Origin: Chrysomallon squamiferum
Lineage: Eukaryota; Mollusca; Gastropoda; Neomphalida; Peltospiridae
Assembly: GCA_012295275.1 (NCBI GenBank)
Contig: CM022675.1
Span: forward strand, 9,204,193-9,268,192
Direction: 5' to 3'
Length of the DNA: 64,000 nt
Part shown: piece by piece, positions 1 through 12,680 of the stretch
How positions within the stretch are numbered: position 1 is the first letter of the stretch
How the letters are laid out: each line of letters starts with the position of its first letter
Position numbers and translations under genes: made by a program
Notes under the pieces: generated by a model
Seen by the model: only the letters and a program-made list of their open reading frames with translations
What the model was told of the DNA's origin: nothing
Database searches by the model: none

Positions 1-284
1 GCTGTTGCTGCTGATGTTGCTAGCACTTTTATTGTTATTGTATTGTTGTTATTATTACTGATACTTTATTTTTATTTTTATTCTATGTTGCCGCACAACA
101 TCGCTCAAAGTAGCAAATAATTATCTCCACGGTTAATTCATCCCAATGTTCAGATAACTCTAATTCAATAATTAAAAAAAAAAAAAGGGAACCTACTCTC
201 ATTTCTCTCCGCCATCTAAATTGAATATAATCACTGTATGATTGCAGATAAACGAAAATTTATCAATCGAATCCTTCGGGTATA
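1..284. other. AT-rich non-coding
   Basis: The interval holds a (TTG/TTA)n stretch at 1-75, a poly-A run at 173-186, and otherwise unremarkable AT-rich DNA. No gene signal was seen. Confidence 0.6.
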
Positions 285-480
285 TCCCATGTCGTGACAC
301 GGCGTGCGCGTGCAGCGTCTGTGTCCGTTTGCGAGGCGATAATCAGAAGCGACGATCGCACGGCACGTCACGTGACCACCGCTGACGCGCGAAAAAGGTG
401 ATTTTGTTTCCCGGGCTGTTTGTGTTGAATGCTGAGATACGTGGTCATGTTTGATGATAGTTTTCGGTGGACACGTGGTA
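285..480. promoter_or_regulatory. CpG-retaining island with TCACGTGAC E-box
   Basis: This is a non-repetitive, CpG-rich stretch far upstream of ZEB. It contains the palindromic E-box TCACGTGAC at 368-376 and a second ACGTGGTCA core near 438-446. TCACGTGA is the USF/MITF/TFE-type bHLH-ZIP site. An open frame here gives a peptide with no recognisable domain. Regulatory function is inference from composition and motif. Confidence 0.35.
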
Positions 481-484
481 TCCA

Positions 485-1030
485 TCTGTCAGTCCGTAAG
501 GAATACTGACGACAGACAATGAAAGGTATATTAAACACGCCGAAATTATAAAAAAAAAAAACAAAACAAAGAAGCGTCAAAAGTAACAGTTTGAAGTGTT
601 TAACGACTTTCTTTGTTGTTATAAGTATTGGTTCAGTAGTTAGAACACTTGAATGTGAGAAATTATAGGCGTATATACACGTATCTGTTGCTTATGTTAT
701 TTTGTTTATTAACTTTTAGTAAAGAAATATTATATTCAATGATGTTAAAGTGTTGAATGTCAGTATACTCAGTTGCAGTAAATAATATTTTACAATATAG
801 GTATAAAATATATTGACAGCTAGCCTAGAGAAACAAAAACAAAAAAAAAAATTAATTTATAATTATATACGTATAGCATAGAACATTATTTATTAGAAAA
901 ACTGTATAAACAAATAAATACGTAAAGGAATGAATGAATGAATGAATGAATAAATGAATGAATAAAATTATATACCAATAACATAAAATATATCTTGTCG
1001 TTAGATTTAAGAACATACTAAAATACGAAG
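485..1030. other. AT-rich DNA with short GAAT repeat
   Basis: The interval is AT-rich non-coding sequence with an imperfect (GAAT)n microsatellite at about 930-965. No gene or motif cluster was seen. Confidence 0.6.
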
Positions 1031-1560
1031 AAATATTGAATTCCAAGATTTATTTTTAATCGTTTGTATCCTACAGTATAAATTTTTGAAAATAGTGTTT
1101 TCCAAGAATCATTATAGGAAATGTTGTATTTAAAAATTTATTACAGAAAATTGTACTCAGATATATATTAAAGGAAAATTGTATTCTTCTGGATTTATTT
1201 TTAAAATTTTATATTCCACAATTTATTGAAGAATTATTATATTCCAAGATTCATTAAAGGAAATGTTGTATTCACTGATTTATTAAAGAATTTTTGAATC
1301 CCACTATTTGTCAAAAAATTGTAGAAATCCAAGATTCTTTAAGGAAATATTGTATTTAAAGATTTATTATAGAAAACTGTATTCAAAGATTAATTAAAGA
1401 AATATTGTATTCAAAGACTTATTAGAGACATATTGTGTTCAAATATTTAATAAATAAACAATTTATTAAAGAGTATAACAATTTTTATTTGACAAAATGT
1501 ACTGAAAACATCTATCAAAGAAATATTGTAACTATTGAACTTAAAGATTTATTTTAAAAA
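1030..1560. repeat. Diverged tandem minisatellite, unit about 35-45 bp
   Basis: At least ten imperfect copies of a unit resembling AAAGATTTATTAAAGGAAAT followed by ATTGTATTC run through this stretch. A stray copy lies at about 1790-1825. Copies differ by substitutions and small indels, indicating an old array. Confidence 0.75.
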
Positions 1561-1614
1561 CATACCTTTATTTCTAGATACAAAACAACAGCAAAATAAC
1601 AAGAACAACAAGAA

Positions 1615-1622
1615 CAAGCAGC

Positions 1623-1703
<81 letters not shown>

Positions 1704-1720
1704 AATAAATAAATAAATAG
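1615..1720. repeat. (AAT)n and (AAAT)n microsatellite
   Basis: A near-perfect AAT run passes into an AAAT run. Another (AAT)n tract lies at 2040-2090. Confidence 0.95.
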
Positions 1721-2040
1721 AATTAAAAAAAGAAATACTTTAAATTAAAGATAAAATATTCCAGAAAATATAAATTATATTATAAAAGTAAATATTGTAT
1801 TTAAAGATTTATTCCAGGAAACTGTATTAAAATAAACAATAAGAAAAAATTAATAGCACCTATAAATAAAATACCACCAGAATAACGTTCATACTCGTAA
1901 AATAAACAACACACAGAATTAACTGAAAACAAATTTTATTTTTCAAATCCGTAGAAAGAATTTGTAACTCCTATACAAATATACAACAGTACGAATTTAA
2001 CAAACACCTATAATAATAAAACAATACGAATTTAACAAAC

Positions 2041-2081
<41 letters not shown>

Positions 2082-2199
2082 GACAACGACAGAAATACTT
2101 TAATAAAGCCCCACAAAGCAAATAAACAGCAGAAAGATTTTAAACAAACTGCAGTAAATAAATACTGTTACGGAAACAACGTGATTAGCCGCAAACTGA

Positions 2200-2460
2200 A
2201 ACAAAACCCCGAACTACTCGAGATAATCTGAACAAGTCTCGTACAAGTTTGCCGTGCTTTTCGTTGATCACTTCGAGTCCGCTAATGGATTCTTCAAATA
2301 AATTTCCTGTCACAAAGGTTGTCTTCCGTCGCGTGGAGGGCCCTTTAACACCTGTCGCCAGGTGAGAACAGGTAACGGTCGATAAGATCACCGCTGAAAC
2401 AGCAATTGTCTCACGTTTGCGTGTTCACAAATGGCGTTTAACGGTCGTTTTAACACGTTA
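2200..2460. promoter_or_regulatory. Non-repetitive island with ACCTG/CAGGT trio and GGTCGATA
   Basis: The island contains GCCCTTTAACACCTG at 2340-2354 and CAGGT at 2359-2363 and 2369-2373. GGTCGATA follows at 2377-2384 and a TTTAACGGTCG sequence sits near 2439. The 15-mer and the whole arrangement recur at 13859-13897. CAGGTR is the ZEB/Snail target. GTCGATA resembles Cut/Onecut- or DREF-type sites, but the factor is not known. Confidence 0.5.
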
Positions 2461-2529
2461 GTCTGTAACTCGTAAATCAGAGCTTGTTTGTCGACACGAG
2501 AGAGAGAAATATATACGAGGAGAGAAGAA

Positions 2530-3065
2530 AAACATGTTAGACGAGATGATGATGATGATGATGATGTTGAAGAAGAAGAAATAATAATGATGATGATGAT
2601 AAGAATAAGAACAAGAAGAAGAAGAAGAAGTAAAAAGATGATGATGAACATGATGACAATAATAAAAAAGAAGAAATAGAAAAGTAAAAAGAAGACAATG
2701 ATGATGATGATAAACACAATAATAATAATATAATGATGATGATAATGATGATGATGATGGTGGTGGTGGTAATACCAATAAGAAGAAGAAAAAAAAAAGA
2801 GGGAGAAGGAGAAGAAGAAAATAATAAAACAACGATAATGATGATGATGATGATGATGAATGATGATTAAGACACGGACAACAATATCAACAACAACAAT
2901 AATGATAATGACAAAAAATATTACTACTGTTGGTACTAAAGATAATGGTAGTAATAATGAAGCTGAAATAATTATGATAATCATGATACTAGCAGGACAT
3001 AACAAAATTTGATGATTATAATAATAATGACATAAAACGACGATAAAAACAACGATAATAAAAAC
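2530..3065. repeat. Compound trinucleotide repeat (GAT, GAA, AAT)
   Basis: Interspersed GAT, GAA, GGT and AAT runs fill the interval. The long open frames on both strands here are repeat translations (poly-Asp, Ser, His or Ile) and are not genes. Confidence 0.9.
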
Positions 3066-3830
3066 AATAAAACAATGGCGTAGTTACTTTTTGTTTATTT
3101 CTTCTTTTCTTTCTTTTTTTTTTGCTTGTTTGTTTATTTTCTTGTTTATTTTTTTTTTTATTTATTTTTTACTCACTAAAATTGTTTCGTTTTCTCTTTA
3201 TAAACATATAGTTTGAAAAATAATACTAAATGCAATATTTTAAAATATCACTTATTTATGATGCAAAGAGAAATAAAATTAAATTAAATACTGCATTATT
3301 ATATTGTACGACAATATGATATAACAAAATTAACAACAACAATAATAATAGCGATAACAATAATAATAATAAAATTATTTAAAAAAAAATAATAATAAAA
3401 TAAGTTAGATAAAATTAGAATAAGATAACGGAATAAAACTGCAATAAAGGATTAATATAAAAATAAACAGATTAAGTATTGTAAAAAATTTAATTGGATA
3501 AGCTAACGTGTTTGAATGACACACACACACACACACACGCACAGAGTAATAAAATAAATATAATTTCAAACTACAGTAAAACACTTGAGAATAATGTAAA
3601 ATATTACTTATTAGATTTTAAATTCAATACTGAAGTAACTATAAATTATAATAAAAATATTAATACAGTATTTTAACATTGCAAAACTGTGAAGTTTATA
3701 GTATTAATAATTCATATAAAAATAAATTCATTATTATTATTATTAGTATTATTATTTAATTTACTGTAAAATAAAAACCTTTAGTAAAAGATTAGACTGC
3801 GAAACAATATTAATATTGGTATATAAATAG
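3066..3830. other. AT-rich non-coding with T-rich and CA tracts
   Basis: The interval has a T-rich stretch at 3088-3170, scattered AAT runs and a (CA)n microsatellite at about 3519-3542. No gene signal was seen. Confidence 0.6.
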
Positions 3831-3837
3831 TAAAATA

Positions 3838-3845
3838 TGACGTCA
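3838..3845. promoter_or_regulatory. Perfect CRE palindrome TGACGTCA
   Basis: This is an exact CREB/ATF-type palindrome at the edge of non-repetitive DNA (3838-5560). Function is inferred from the motif only. Confidence 0.3.
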
Positions 3846-5560
3846 ACTTAATTTGACATTTTAAGCCACGCGCACTGAGTACCTGATATGAAGGAGTTAC
3901 ATCCCTTTAACCGCCTTCTTTAGTTTTCTTACAAAATCGAAAACAATAAAAGAAATAGTGTAAATGTGGACTTTATTCGCTAAAATAAAGCAATGCTCGT
4001 TAAAATATCATGGCCATAGAAAAGTACACAATGGTCAGTACTTTAAAGACAGCTTCAGTTGATTGAAATAACAAACACTTCACGGAAATCGCAACGGGTT
4101 CGTTCGTCGTCCATTATTGTGTTAAAAAATAGATTACTTTCTTACAACTACGGAGCGAAAAATCGCCGTCTGCTCATGTAAATAATCTCGTATTGTTATT
4201 TTATTAATTTACTGTTTCAATATTTGAGTTTTAGGTTAATTCGTCAGCGTTTTCTATTCCAGATCACAAAATGTTGTCACGAACTCACGAACCAGGTAAC
4301 GCGCGCAATAAAATAGGACCATCTGTCGAGCAGTGATAGCTCCGTGTGTCTGTGTGCGCGCGCGTCACTGTGTGTTAAACTGACGCACTCTGAGAACAAA
4401 TGTGTAAGTACGAACACTTTGTTTTGTTTGTATTCTACTGCCCATGAATATCATCTCTCACCCTCTCTGGATATGTAAATGTGTGTGTGTGTGCGTATGT
4501 GCGTGTGTATGTGATCTTAGGTAGTTTGTTAAAATGTTGCTGAATGGACACCGAACTCTATTATTAAAGGAAAATAAATATAATTTTATTGGAAACGATA
4601 ATCTCCACAGTTTCCAAGTCTCGTCCCACAATGGAAAATTAAAGCAAATTACTTTGTCTTTAGCATACGTTTAGCGAAAGAAACAAATTTAAAAGTCATT
4701 TTTTATATTTAATTTGCACGTGCATATATTTAGGAGACAGATTAAAGGGAACACTTACATCAAAAAATGATTACAGATTATAACGTACTCAAAGTAATGT
4801 TTATAAACTGATAAGTATGAAAATGTGATCTATTTTTAATAAAAAAAAAAAAAAAAAAAATTTAAATTATATTTCACAGATCATGGAAACTTTTTCGTTT
4901 AAATTTTTTTGTGTGGATTCATTAAAGACAGTGCTACTCTATAAATTCTTTCTTTTTCGTTTGTCTGTCGTCTGCACGAATTTACGATTAAGACGACACG
5001 TGACTCAGGGCCGTGTAGATTAAGCGCACGAGGAGGTTACCGAGCTGAAATGGGAAGTGCCGCGGTGCGCATGTCGGTAATCATAACAGTACTAACAGTG
5101 GCTGTAGACCCGTTGATCGTGGTATTCAGAAATAATTAAAAACAATAACGAGTTTGTTGCTCTTGCTACTTCAGTGATCGCGTAAAATCGCCCTTGTTAT
5201 TACTGTTCTAATTAAACACACAGGTGTCGCGTTTCAGAATAAATTACTGAATGGAAACAAAGATGCATTTACAGTGTGCGAAAACAGAGCAGTTTCCGCT
5301 AAATTCTGACTCTTCTGACAAAGAAGTCACAAAATTCCAAATCACGGTTGTACTGTGTCCCGTCCAGTGTTGTTGCTGTTCATCTTCTTAAATGTCTCAA
5401 CTTTGCGTTAAAAACGATTATATAAATTACTGAAATTACTGAAATGTCTGTTTAAATAAAGATTTTGTGCAGTTTTAATTTAGCTACAGTCACTTTGATG
5501 ATCTGGGTTGCTGCCACTTGCAACCTCTGACCTATTCAAAAAAAAAAAACAACAAACAAA
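3846..5560. other. Upstream non-repetitive DNA with CpG patches
   Basis: This is mostly unique sequence. It has a short CpG/GT patch at 4290-4390, a (GT) stretch at 4480-4510, a poly-A run at 4841-4860 and a CACGTGAC E-box at 4997-5004 inside a CpG-rich patch (4970-5110). No splice-bounded coding segment was recognised. Confidence 0.5.
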
Positions 5561-5773
5561 AACAACCCAAAACCATATTAATCAAAAGACAAGATTGCTG
5601 AGCATTTGAGCGAAATATTTTATTGAAAATTCAAAATTTAATATTTTGTAGAAATGTAATTTGATAACTACAGTTGTATTCTTTTGTAACTTTTATTTAG
5701 GTTTTTTTTTTTAATTATTATTTTTGTCAATATTATTTTTATTATTTTCTTTTTATATCTTTTTATACTTACA

Positions 5774-5776
<3 letters not shown>

Positions 5777-5866
<90 letters not shown>
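5777..5866. repeat. (TC)n microsatellite, about 90 bp
   Basis: A perfect CT dinucleotide run. The open frames over it are repeat translations. Confidence 0.98.
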
Positions 5867-5869
<3 letters not shown>

Positions 5870-6159
5870 ATATATATCTTATTTTGCCATTAATACCTGT
5901 TGTTGGCGACACTAATGGCTTCACTCTCACTATGCAAACGGGCATCATTAAGCAAAAATTACGACCAATTTAGTTCACTTTAATGACGCAATTATCCGTT
6001 TTAACCGTTTGTAAACTGTCACAAAACAAAGAAGACAGAAACATAAATATATCAGTCAAGTGATTCAGTAATAAGCTTACCCCGACACGTAATCTGTGTC
6101 CCGTTAAACGGCTGATGATGCATGGGCGATGGGTTATTTTCTCCTTTTCTCCCTCTTTT

Positions 6160-6330
6160 TCACCTGTAGTTTAGTTAATAAATGGCTGGATCGAATTTAC
6201 CGCGAAAATTGCGCAAATTGAATCGTCGCGTGACAGTAGCAGACGTGTAAACGACTGCTCAGGAGGAGGTGGATTACCTGTCCATCCATTTACCTGTCTG
6301 CGTGAGGAAATTACCTGCTTGTCACAGTGT
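6160..6330. promoter_or_regulatory. Island with four ACCTG sites
   Basis: ACCTG lies at 6162-6166, 6276-6280, 6292-6296 and 6313-6317, all in the same orientation, within non-repetitive CpG-containing DNA. Three of them fall within 42 bp in TTACCTG or TTTACCTG context, matching the ZEB/Snail-type target. Confidence 0.45.
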
Positions 6331-6439
6331 GGCATTGATTGCAGTTTAGTAACTCGAAACCAGTGGACCACTTTACGTCAGTATGTCACGGGGAGATGAT
6401 TGATATTAAGTTTATTTCATAGGGGAATGGCAATTTTCG

Positions 6440-6732
6440 TGTTGGTTTTTTTTTGTGTGTTTTTTTCCATTTATTTTATTTTCAATTTTTTTTTTTTATT
6501 TCGTTTCTTTCCTTTCTTTTTATTTATTTATATTTTTTGTTTGTTTCTTTTGTTTCTATTTTTGTTTATTTAATTATTTTTGTCCTCTTTATTTTTAATT
6601 TTTTTTTTTTTAATGTAATTTTTTTTTTTATCTTGTTTTTGTTTTGTTTTTTGTCTTTCATTTTGATTTTGTTTTATATTGGATATTATTATTGTAGATA
6701 AAAACATGTACAACGAGAAACTGAATAAAAAT

Positions 6733-6765
<33 letters not shown>
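6440..6765. repeat. T-rich low-complexity tract ending in (AAAT)n
   Basis: About 220 bp of nearly pure T with scattered A, C and G is followed by an (AAAT)n run at about 6735-6765. Its open frame (Phe/Leu/Ile-rich) is an artefact of composition. Confidence 0.9.
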
Positions 6766-6766
<1 letters not shown>

Positions 6767-6779
6767 AAACACGCTTAGA

Positions 6780-7219
6780 AAAAAAATTTATTGCACAATA
6801 TTTTGTTATACATATATATAGAAAATATAACTAACTTTTATGCACATTGATATGTATATGTGTCTTGTAACATCATCCACTATCTCAACTAATTCTAATA
6901 CACTTTGGCTACAGTTCTTTTTATACTTTCGTTTATTACAGCGTTTATTTAAATACATTTAGACAAATAAAAATAAATCTGTATTAAGCCTTCCATATTC
7001 ATAAATAATAAATTAACATGAAAATAAATAAATTATTTAGTACTTTTAATTATTTCTGTTAACAGCGGGGCTTGCATTAAAATAGGTTCCACATGAATAT
7101 ATAACAAACAGTTTTTATAACAGACCTTAATTTGAATTCAAACCGCACGATATTTTCATTTTAAACAGAACGCTTTATGATGTCTTTTTATTATTTTCTT
7201 TAATTTTTTTTTTATTTTC

Positions 7220-7250
<31 letters not shown>

Positions 7251-7330
7251 TCCTGTTCTTTTCACCTAGTAATCAAGTCTTTATTTCAATGTCTTTTTAA
7301 CTTTCTATTCCATGCAAAAGTCTGGTTTTA
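6780..7330. other. AT-rich non-coding
   Basis: AT-rich, mostly unique sequence with a poly-A run at 7220-7246. No gene or motif cluster was seen. Confidence 0.6.
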
Positions 7331-7339
7331 TTCAGACTA

Positions 7340-7445
7340 TATTGCGTAAATCTTCTGCACGAGCTCACGTGACACTCGTCGTTCTTATTACGTCAAACCT
7401 TGTGTCAGCGGGTCAGCTATTGAAAATGCCTAGCGGGCGAGAAGG
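7340..7445. promoter_or_regulatory. Island with GCACGAGCTCACGTGAC
   Basis: The 17-mer GCACGAGCTCACGTGAC spans 7357-7373 and contains TCACGTGAC. The identical 17-mer recurs at 12581-12597. The surroundings are CpG-retaining and non-repetitive. The core fits a USF/MITF/TFE-type E-box. Confidence 0.45.
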
Positions 7446-7850
7446 GAAATACATTTTTTTTTTTTTTTTTTAAAACGTGAAAGAAAAATTCAAAACAAAA
7501 CACGCGCCTTAACTTTATCACTCTGAAAACTTTCTCTCTTTAAAAAAAAAAAAAATAAAAAAAAAAATAAAATAAAAAATAAAAATAAAACATTTGTTAA
7601 TGGTTTTGTCTCATTTATTCCGAAAGAAATAACTTTATTTGTAACGAAGGACTTGTGAATGCAAATTTAAATTTCTGGTTTCCAAACACCTTTTCTTTGC
7701 CGCTAACAATCGAAAATATGAATTATTCATTTTTTCTATTACCAAAACATCGGTTACAATCCTAGTTTACCTTTCTTCACTTTTCTGTTACATTAATAAT
7801 TACATAATCAAGCAATGCGACTGAATTCCTTGCAGGATGCTTTCAGTATT
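7446..7850. other. Poly-T/poly-A tracts and AT-rich DNA
   Basis: A poly-T run lies at about 7455-7472 and an A-rich tract at 7542-7590. The rest is AT-rich unique sequence with no gene signal. Confidence 0.6.
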
Positions 7851-7854
7851 GCAC

Positions 7855-8350
7855 AAACAAGCGGCGGCCATCTTGTGTAGTGATTAATTTCCGGAACAAG
7901 ATCCAATCAATAACTGCCAATCAACTTTCCCTCGAGCGCACGTGCAGTTCACGTGGAATTCGGGTTTATCGTGTGTGAAATATGCCCACGGAGAAGATCG
8001 CTCGGTGAAAAGAAAGAAATCAAACATCGGCGAAGTCAAAGCGTGTGTTCGTTATTCTTTGTCGCAAAATTACTTCCACTGTCGTTAATTATCTGTCAGT
8101 TCATCTGTGTGCTTGTACGAATGTTCGCGAATTTTCTTCGCAAGATAAAACGTGTGTATTTAATGTGCGGTTTTCTGAATGCATGTGTTTACGTTTTTTG
8201 TGTGTATATGTTTGTGTGTGTGTGTGTGCGTGTGTAATTTTTTGTGTATTTTACGAGTATATGCACATATTCATTCATTCACGTGTAAATGTGTCCAAAT
8301 ATGAATGTTTTATTGGTGTGAGTGTTGATTCAACTACATTCTTCCAGATG
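7855..8350. promoter_or_regulatory. CpG-rich island with YY1-like site and CACGTG E-boxes
   Basis: GCGGCCATCTTG at 7864-7875 matches the YY1 consensus core (GCCATCTTG). GCACGTGC lies at 7938-7945 and TCACGTGG at 7949-7956. The rest of the interval is unique sequence grading into a TG-rich patch near 8205-8235. Two overlapping open frames of 94 and 105 residues have Cys/Val-rich compositions with no recognisable domain and are treated as chance. Confidence 0.35.
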
Positions 8351-8599
8351 TTGAGAATCTAGATTATGAAATCCCTGCCTTTGTGACACATATAATAATA
8401 CATATTTATATTGTTACTTAATACTCTGAAGCTAAATTTTTAATCTGTTCGTCTATGTATATATGTAAGTAGGTATCTATCTCTATCTTTATTTTTGTTT
8501 TTGTCCATTTGTATCCATCAATCCATCAATCTATATCTATCCATCCATTTATCTATCTATATATCTGTATATATATCTCTCTAATTCACATACGCACTA

Positions 8600-8690
<91 letters not shown>

Positions 8691-8695
8691 AATGA
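8600..8695. repeat. (AAT)n-(AAAT)n microsatellite
   Basis: A perfect AAT run is followed by an AAAT run. Confidence 0.97.
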
Positions 8696-8799
8696 ATATT
8701 CTGTCCATCTGTCTTTGTCATACACTCGCTTTCTTTCACTCACTTTCTCTTTCTCTGGTTTTTCTCTCTCTCTGTCTCGCACGCTAACGTTTAGTTAAA

Positions 8800-9115
8800 T
8801 CCCTCCCGTTTCGCTTGCGCACTCAACTTTTACGGGGACCACCCAAAGGTACGATAATTTATCTTTATACGGTTAATCAAACTACCCGGAATATCCCTGC
8901 AAAACCTTTCAACAAAAGCAATCGGTAAAAACCGCGTCGTAAAATTGTCGGCGAAATTAACAATAATGGCCGTCGGATGAGCGACCAAGCGCGCGCGCTC
9001 ATCCGAGTCTCGCGCAGAGCATCACTTCCGGCGACACGACACGCAACATGGATGATGATGCATGCAAGAAAAGTCGCCCAGATGGTAATCCCGGCGTTCG
9101 CGTCACTCACGTGAC
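8800..9115. promoter_or_regulatory. CpG-rich island with TCACGTGAC
   Basis: The island has many CpGs, including a GCGCGCGC run near 8990, and TCACGTGAC at 9107-9115. It is non-repetitive. A minus-strand 77-residue open frame has ordinary composition but no recognisable domain. Regulatory function is inference. Confidence 0.35.
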
Positions 9116-9271
9116 ATGACTAACACTTTTTTTTTTTTTTTTTTTTCCAGTAACAAGAAAAGACTGACCAGAACTGACCTTAATTTTACCGCAGTGGTTA
9201 GATGACCCGATACGAAGAGTTATCTTTCGTTACACAAATTTGAATATTGTCGTCTGACTCCATCTGTCGGT

Positions 9272-9298
9272 ATAAAAAAAAAAAAAAAAAAAAAAAAA
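9272..9298. repeat. Poly-A tract
   Basis: A run of about 27 A. Confidence 0.95.
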
Positions 9299-9449
9299 GA
9301 AGAAAGATGCCATGTTCGATTGGTTGTCTAGATTAGAGAAAACTTTTAGCTGATTGCTTTGATGAATTAACAGGGAAATTGGAAGTAATATTGAAAGCAA
9401 ATATGTGACGAAAAAATGGCTGATAATAACAATGGTGATACCACCACTA

Positions 9450-9800
9450 ATACAACAGGAACAACTACTACCACTACTATTACTACAAAATACTACTTTC
9501 ACTATTACTACAATAACTACTACTACTATCACTATTACTACAACAACTACTACTACTACTACTATCACTATTACTACAACAACTACTACTACTACTATCA
9601 CTATTACTACAACAACAACTACTACTACTACTACTATCCCACCACTACTGCTACGTCTCCTTCTGTTTTTATTCCAACTACCACCACCGCTACTACGTTA
9701 GTAATTACTGTTATTACTACTATCACTACCAACATTATTACTGCTATTAACATCACCATTATTAATACTACTATAACCATTTCAGCTACTACTACAATAC
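9450..9800. repeat. (ACT)n compound trinucleotide repeat
   Basis: ACT/CTA repeats are interrupted by ATTACT and ACAACA units. Poly-Thr, Tyr or Val frames on both strands are artefacts. Confidence 0.93.
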
Positions 9801-9994
9801 TACTGTTACCTTTATACTAACATCGATAACTGTTTATTTATGTTTTGCTCTTATTACTTAATAAAAGAATAGTGAAAATGAGAAAGAAGCCATTGTTATG
9901 TGCATGAAAAAGGAAAAAAATATAATAGTATAACTGCACGTGTACATTTTAATACTATTATAATATTAAATATAAACTAAATCCAGTTCGATTC

Positions 9995-9997
9995 ATC

Positions 9998-10032
<35 letters not shown>

Positions 10033-10446
10033 GTGATGATGATAATGACTATGATAATAATTACAATATCAGTAACAGTAATAACAATAACAGCAACAAT
10101 AATAACAATATAGCAATAATAACAACAACAATAAATAAAATATTTTCTGTAACATAATAACAATATCAGTATCAATAGCAATGATGACAATAACAATAAT
10201 AATTATTTTATTAACAACAAAAAAAACAACAACAACAATAATAATAATAATAAAAATAACAACAACAACAACACTAATAATAAAAATTTGAAAACAGTAG
10301 AAAATTATTTAAAATAAAATAATGAAGATAAAATTTATGAAATATTTAGCCAGTGAATTCCTTTCTGAAATTAATTCTGACAACTACTTTCTTTTTAAAA
10401 CAAAACAATAACGGTAACAACAACAACAATAATAATAATAATAATA

Positions 10447-10523
<77 letters not shown>

Positions 10524-10580
10524 CAACAACAGTAATAACCACAACAACAAATCCAATAATAAGAAGAAAATGAATACATT
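9995..10580. repeat. AAT/CAA trinucleotide repeat region
   Basis: Runs of AAT, ATG and ACA alternate with short AT-rich unique sequence. The longest pure AAT run lies at about 10432-10520. Confidence 0.9.
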
Positions 10581-10599
10581 ATTTACAAAGATTTAAACA

Positions 10600-11560
10600 G
10601 AACTATTTATACTGAAGTATGTATAATACCTTTTGTTTAACTATGTAATTGTTAACTCTTTTGAATTTTTATTTTTATTATGTAAAAAAAAAAATTATTT
10701 AATGTTTCTCAGCTCCTTCTAAACTGTAGAGGGACAGATAGAATGAAAAATAAATAAACAAATAATAATACAGAGATATAAACCAGAAGATAGCTTTTCC
10801 TGTTTAATCAGTGAAAAAAAAAGTTTTTATTTGGCCAACGATATTACATTTTAATGATGTTTCTTTGTAAAAATATTCCATCACGAATATCTTATACATT
10901 CAGATTTAATGGAGAGAATATGTAGAGTGCATTGACTGTGATTTCAGCCACGGTTTCGTATTCAAAATGGCTATCATTATGTTCTCAAAACAACGGAAAC
11001 AAATTCTTCTTCTTCTTCCTTTTTTAACTCTCTTTTCGTTTTTTTTTTTTTATTATACTCCAAGATTCTCCTCCTTTTTTTTTTTTTTTTTTTTTTGTTA
11101 TTGTTCCCTGATTTTTTAAATGTTAATTAAGCTAAAGTGCCGAAATATAGAATTAATTTCTCTTCTTTTTTTTTTTTTTTTTTTTTTTTACCCCCTTTCA
11201 ATTATTGTTTCGTTTATTGGAAATATTCTTCAGATGAGGACGCTTTATACATTATGTACGGTAATTATTAATAAAACTTAAGTTATTGCAACGGAAACGT
11301 TCTAATGTTTACCGCTTGCTGTTGTACGGTGTTCATGTTACCCTTTGAAGTCGCAACAAAAAACTAGGGTGCATCTTTACCACTTGATTCCTTATTATTA
11401 GAAAAATGGACAATTAACCCATTGTGGTAGCGAAGCCGTTACGAGCCTATTAGTGCTCGTGCGAGACAATGAACCAATCGCTTTAAAGAAGACGGGCACA
11501 GCAAAAAGCATTCACAGAAAATCTGTATTAAAATTTTTACTCATTATTTTTAACGACCGA
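10600..11560. other. AT-rich non-coding with poly-T tracts
   Basis: T-rich runs lie at about 11039-11053, 11073-11096 and 11168-11189. Unique sequence at 11240-11520 contains an ACCAATCG CCAAT-type motif at about 11474. No coding signal was seen. Confidence 0.55.
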
Positions 11561-11589
11561 CATTAGCTACGCTTTAAAAAAAAGAAAAG

Positions 11590-11760
11590 CCTTGTTTTTC
11601 TCGCAGAATCTCGTGTGAGTAATGAGCAGAAATAAAGCCTCACAAGCGATTGAGAGGCCGAAAATTGCCAGGTGTTTCAGTACCCAAGTCGATCGATGCC
11701 CTCTCAAAACTGGACCCTCAAAATGTTCATCCACTAATATATGAAGTACATTTTCAAGCA
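11590..11760. promoter_or_regulatory. Unique island with CAGGTG plus GTCGATCGATG
   Basis: CAGGTG at 11669-11674 is followed 14 bp later by GTCGATCGATG (11689-11699). This is another instance of the CAGGTR/TCGAT pairing. The surroundings are non-repetitive. A 68-residue minus-strand open frame has no recognisable domain. Confidence 0.3.
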
Positions 11761-11784
11761 TGCACACACACACACACTAACACA

Positions 11785-11785
11785 A

Positions 11786-11842
<57 letters not shown>

Positions 11843-11843
11843 T
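11785..11843. repeat. (AAT)n microsatellite
   Basis: An AAT run of about 58 bp. Confidence 0.96.
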
Positions 11844-12202
11844 CGATGTGATGATGATGAAAGAAATGAAAGAAAATCTAAAAACATATTCATAAAATAA
11901 ATTAAAAAAATAAAAATAAAAATGCGTACACAGAAGCAATTACGAGTTTAGTTTTGATTGAATGAAATGGACTAGACGTTTATTAATTTATAAAATGAAA
12001 TTTAATTTAAAAATGCATTAAAATAATGCAAAATATGAACACTGGATTGCCTTATAATGAACAGTGCTAACATGAGAAACAATGAATGTATAATCGGTCC
12101 TTAGTGCAGGACTTTTTCTCCTTCCAACCAGTGCTCAATAAATAATGGATATTTGTTTACTTTAAGTCTCAAAGGTGGTGTGTAATTGAAAATAAAACTA
12201 CT

Positions 12203-12309
<107 letters not shown>

Positions 12310-12399
12310 GTTAATATTGTCTTCATATCATATTTCTTTTCCCAATCCAACCTCACGTACATTTTAAGAAATAGATCAATCTCGTCATGACATTTGCAG

Positions 12400-12680
12400 T
12401 CCAATGCGAAATTACATTAACCTATGACCCCAAAGCACGTGGTCATTCGCCTGCAATTCGTCTGATTAAAATTAAATTATAGTTTACTTTTAATCAGTGA
12501 AAATATTTCGTTTTCCCGCGCGCAAACGCAAACAAGCAAATCATGACGTTCACGGGAAGGATGGAGATTATGCAAGCCTCGCACGAGCTCACGTGACCCA
12601 GTGGTCATTCGTTAATTTGGTGATTTGGCCATGCGCCTAGCTTTGGCACAAAGTCGATTATTTCGGTTTCCATAGGTCAG
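12400..12680. promoter_or_regulatory. CpG island-like patch with second GCACGAGCTCACGTGAC
   Basis: It contains the second identical copy of the 17-mer at 12581-12597, a GCACGTGGTCATTCG at about 12435-12449, and a related GTGGTCATTCG at about 12601. The patch is non-repetitive and CpG-containing. Confidence 0.45.

Noticed and set aside
2359-2373. CAGGTGAG/CAGGTAAC read as 5' splice sites of upstream exons
   Set aside because: The cores occur on both strands and in clusters without coding sequence or plausible acceptors, so transcription-factor sites are the better reading. A non-coding exon is still possible.
9416-9820. 134-residue Thr/Tyr-rich frame
   Set aside because: Pure translation of an ACT trinucleotide repeat.
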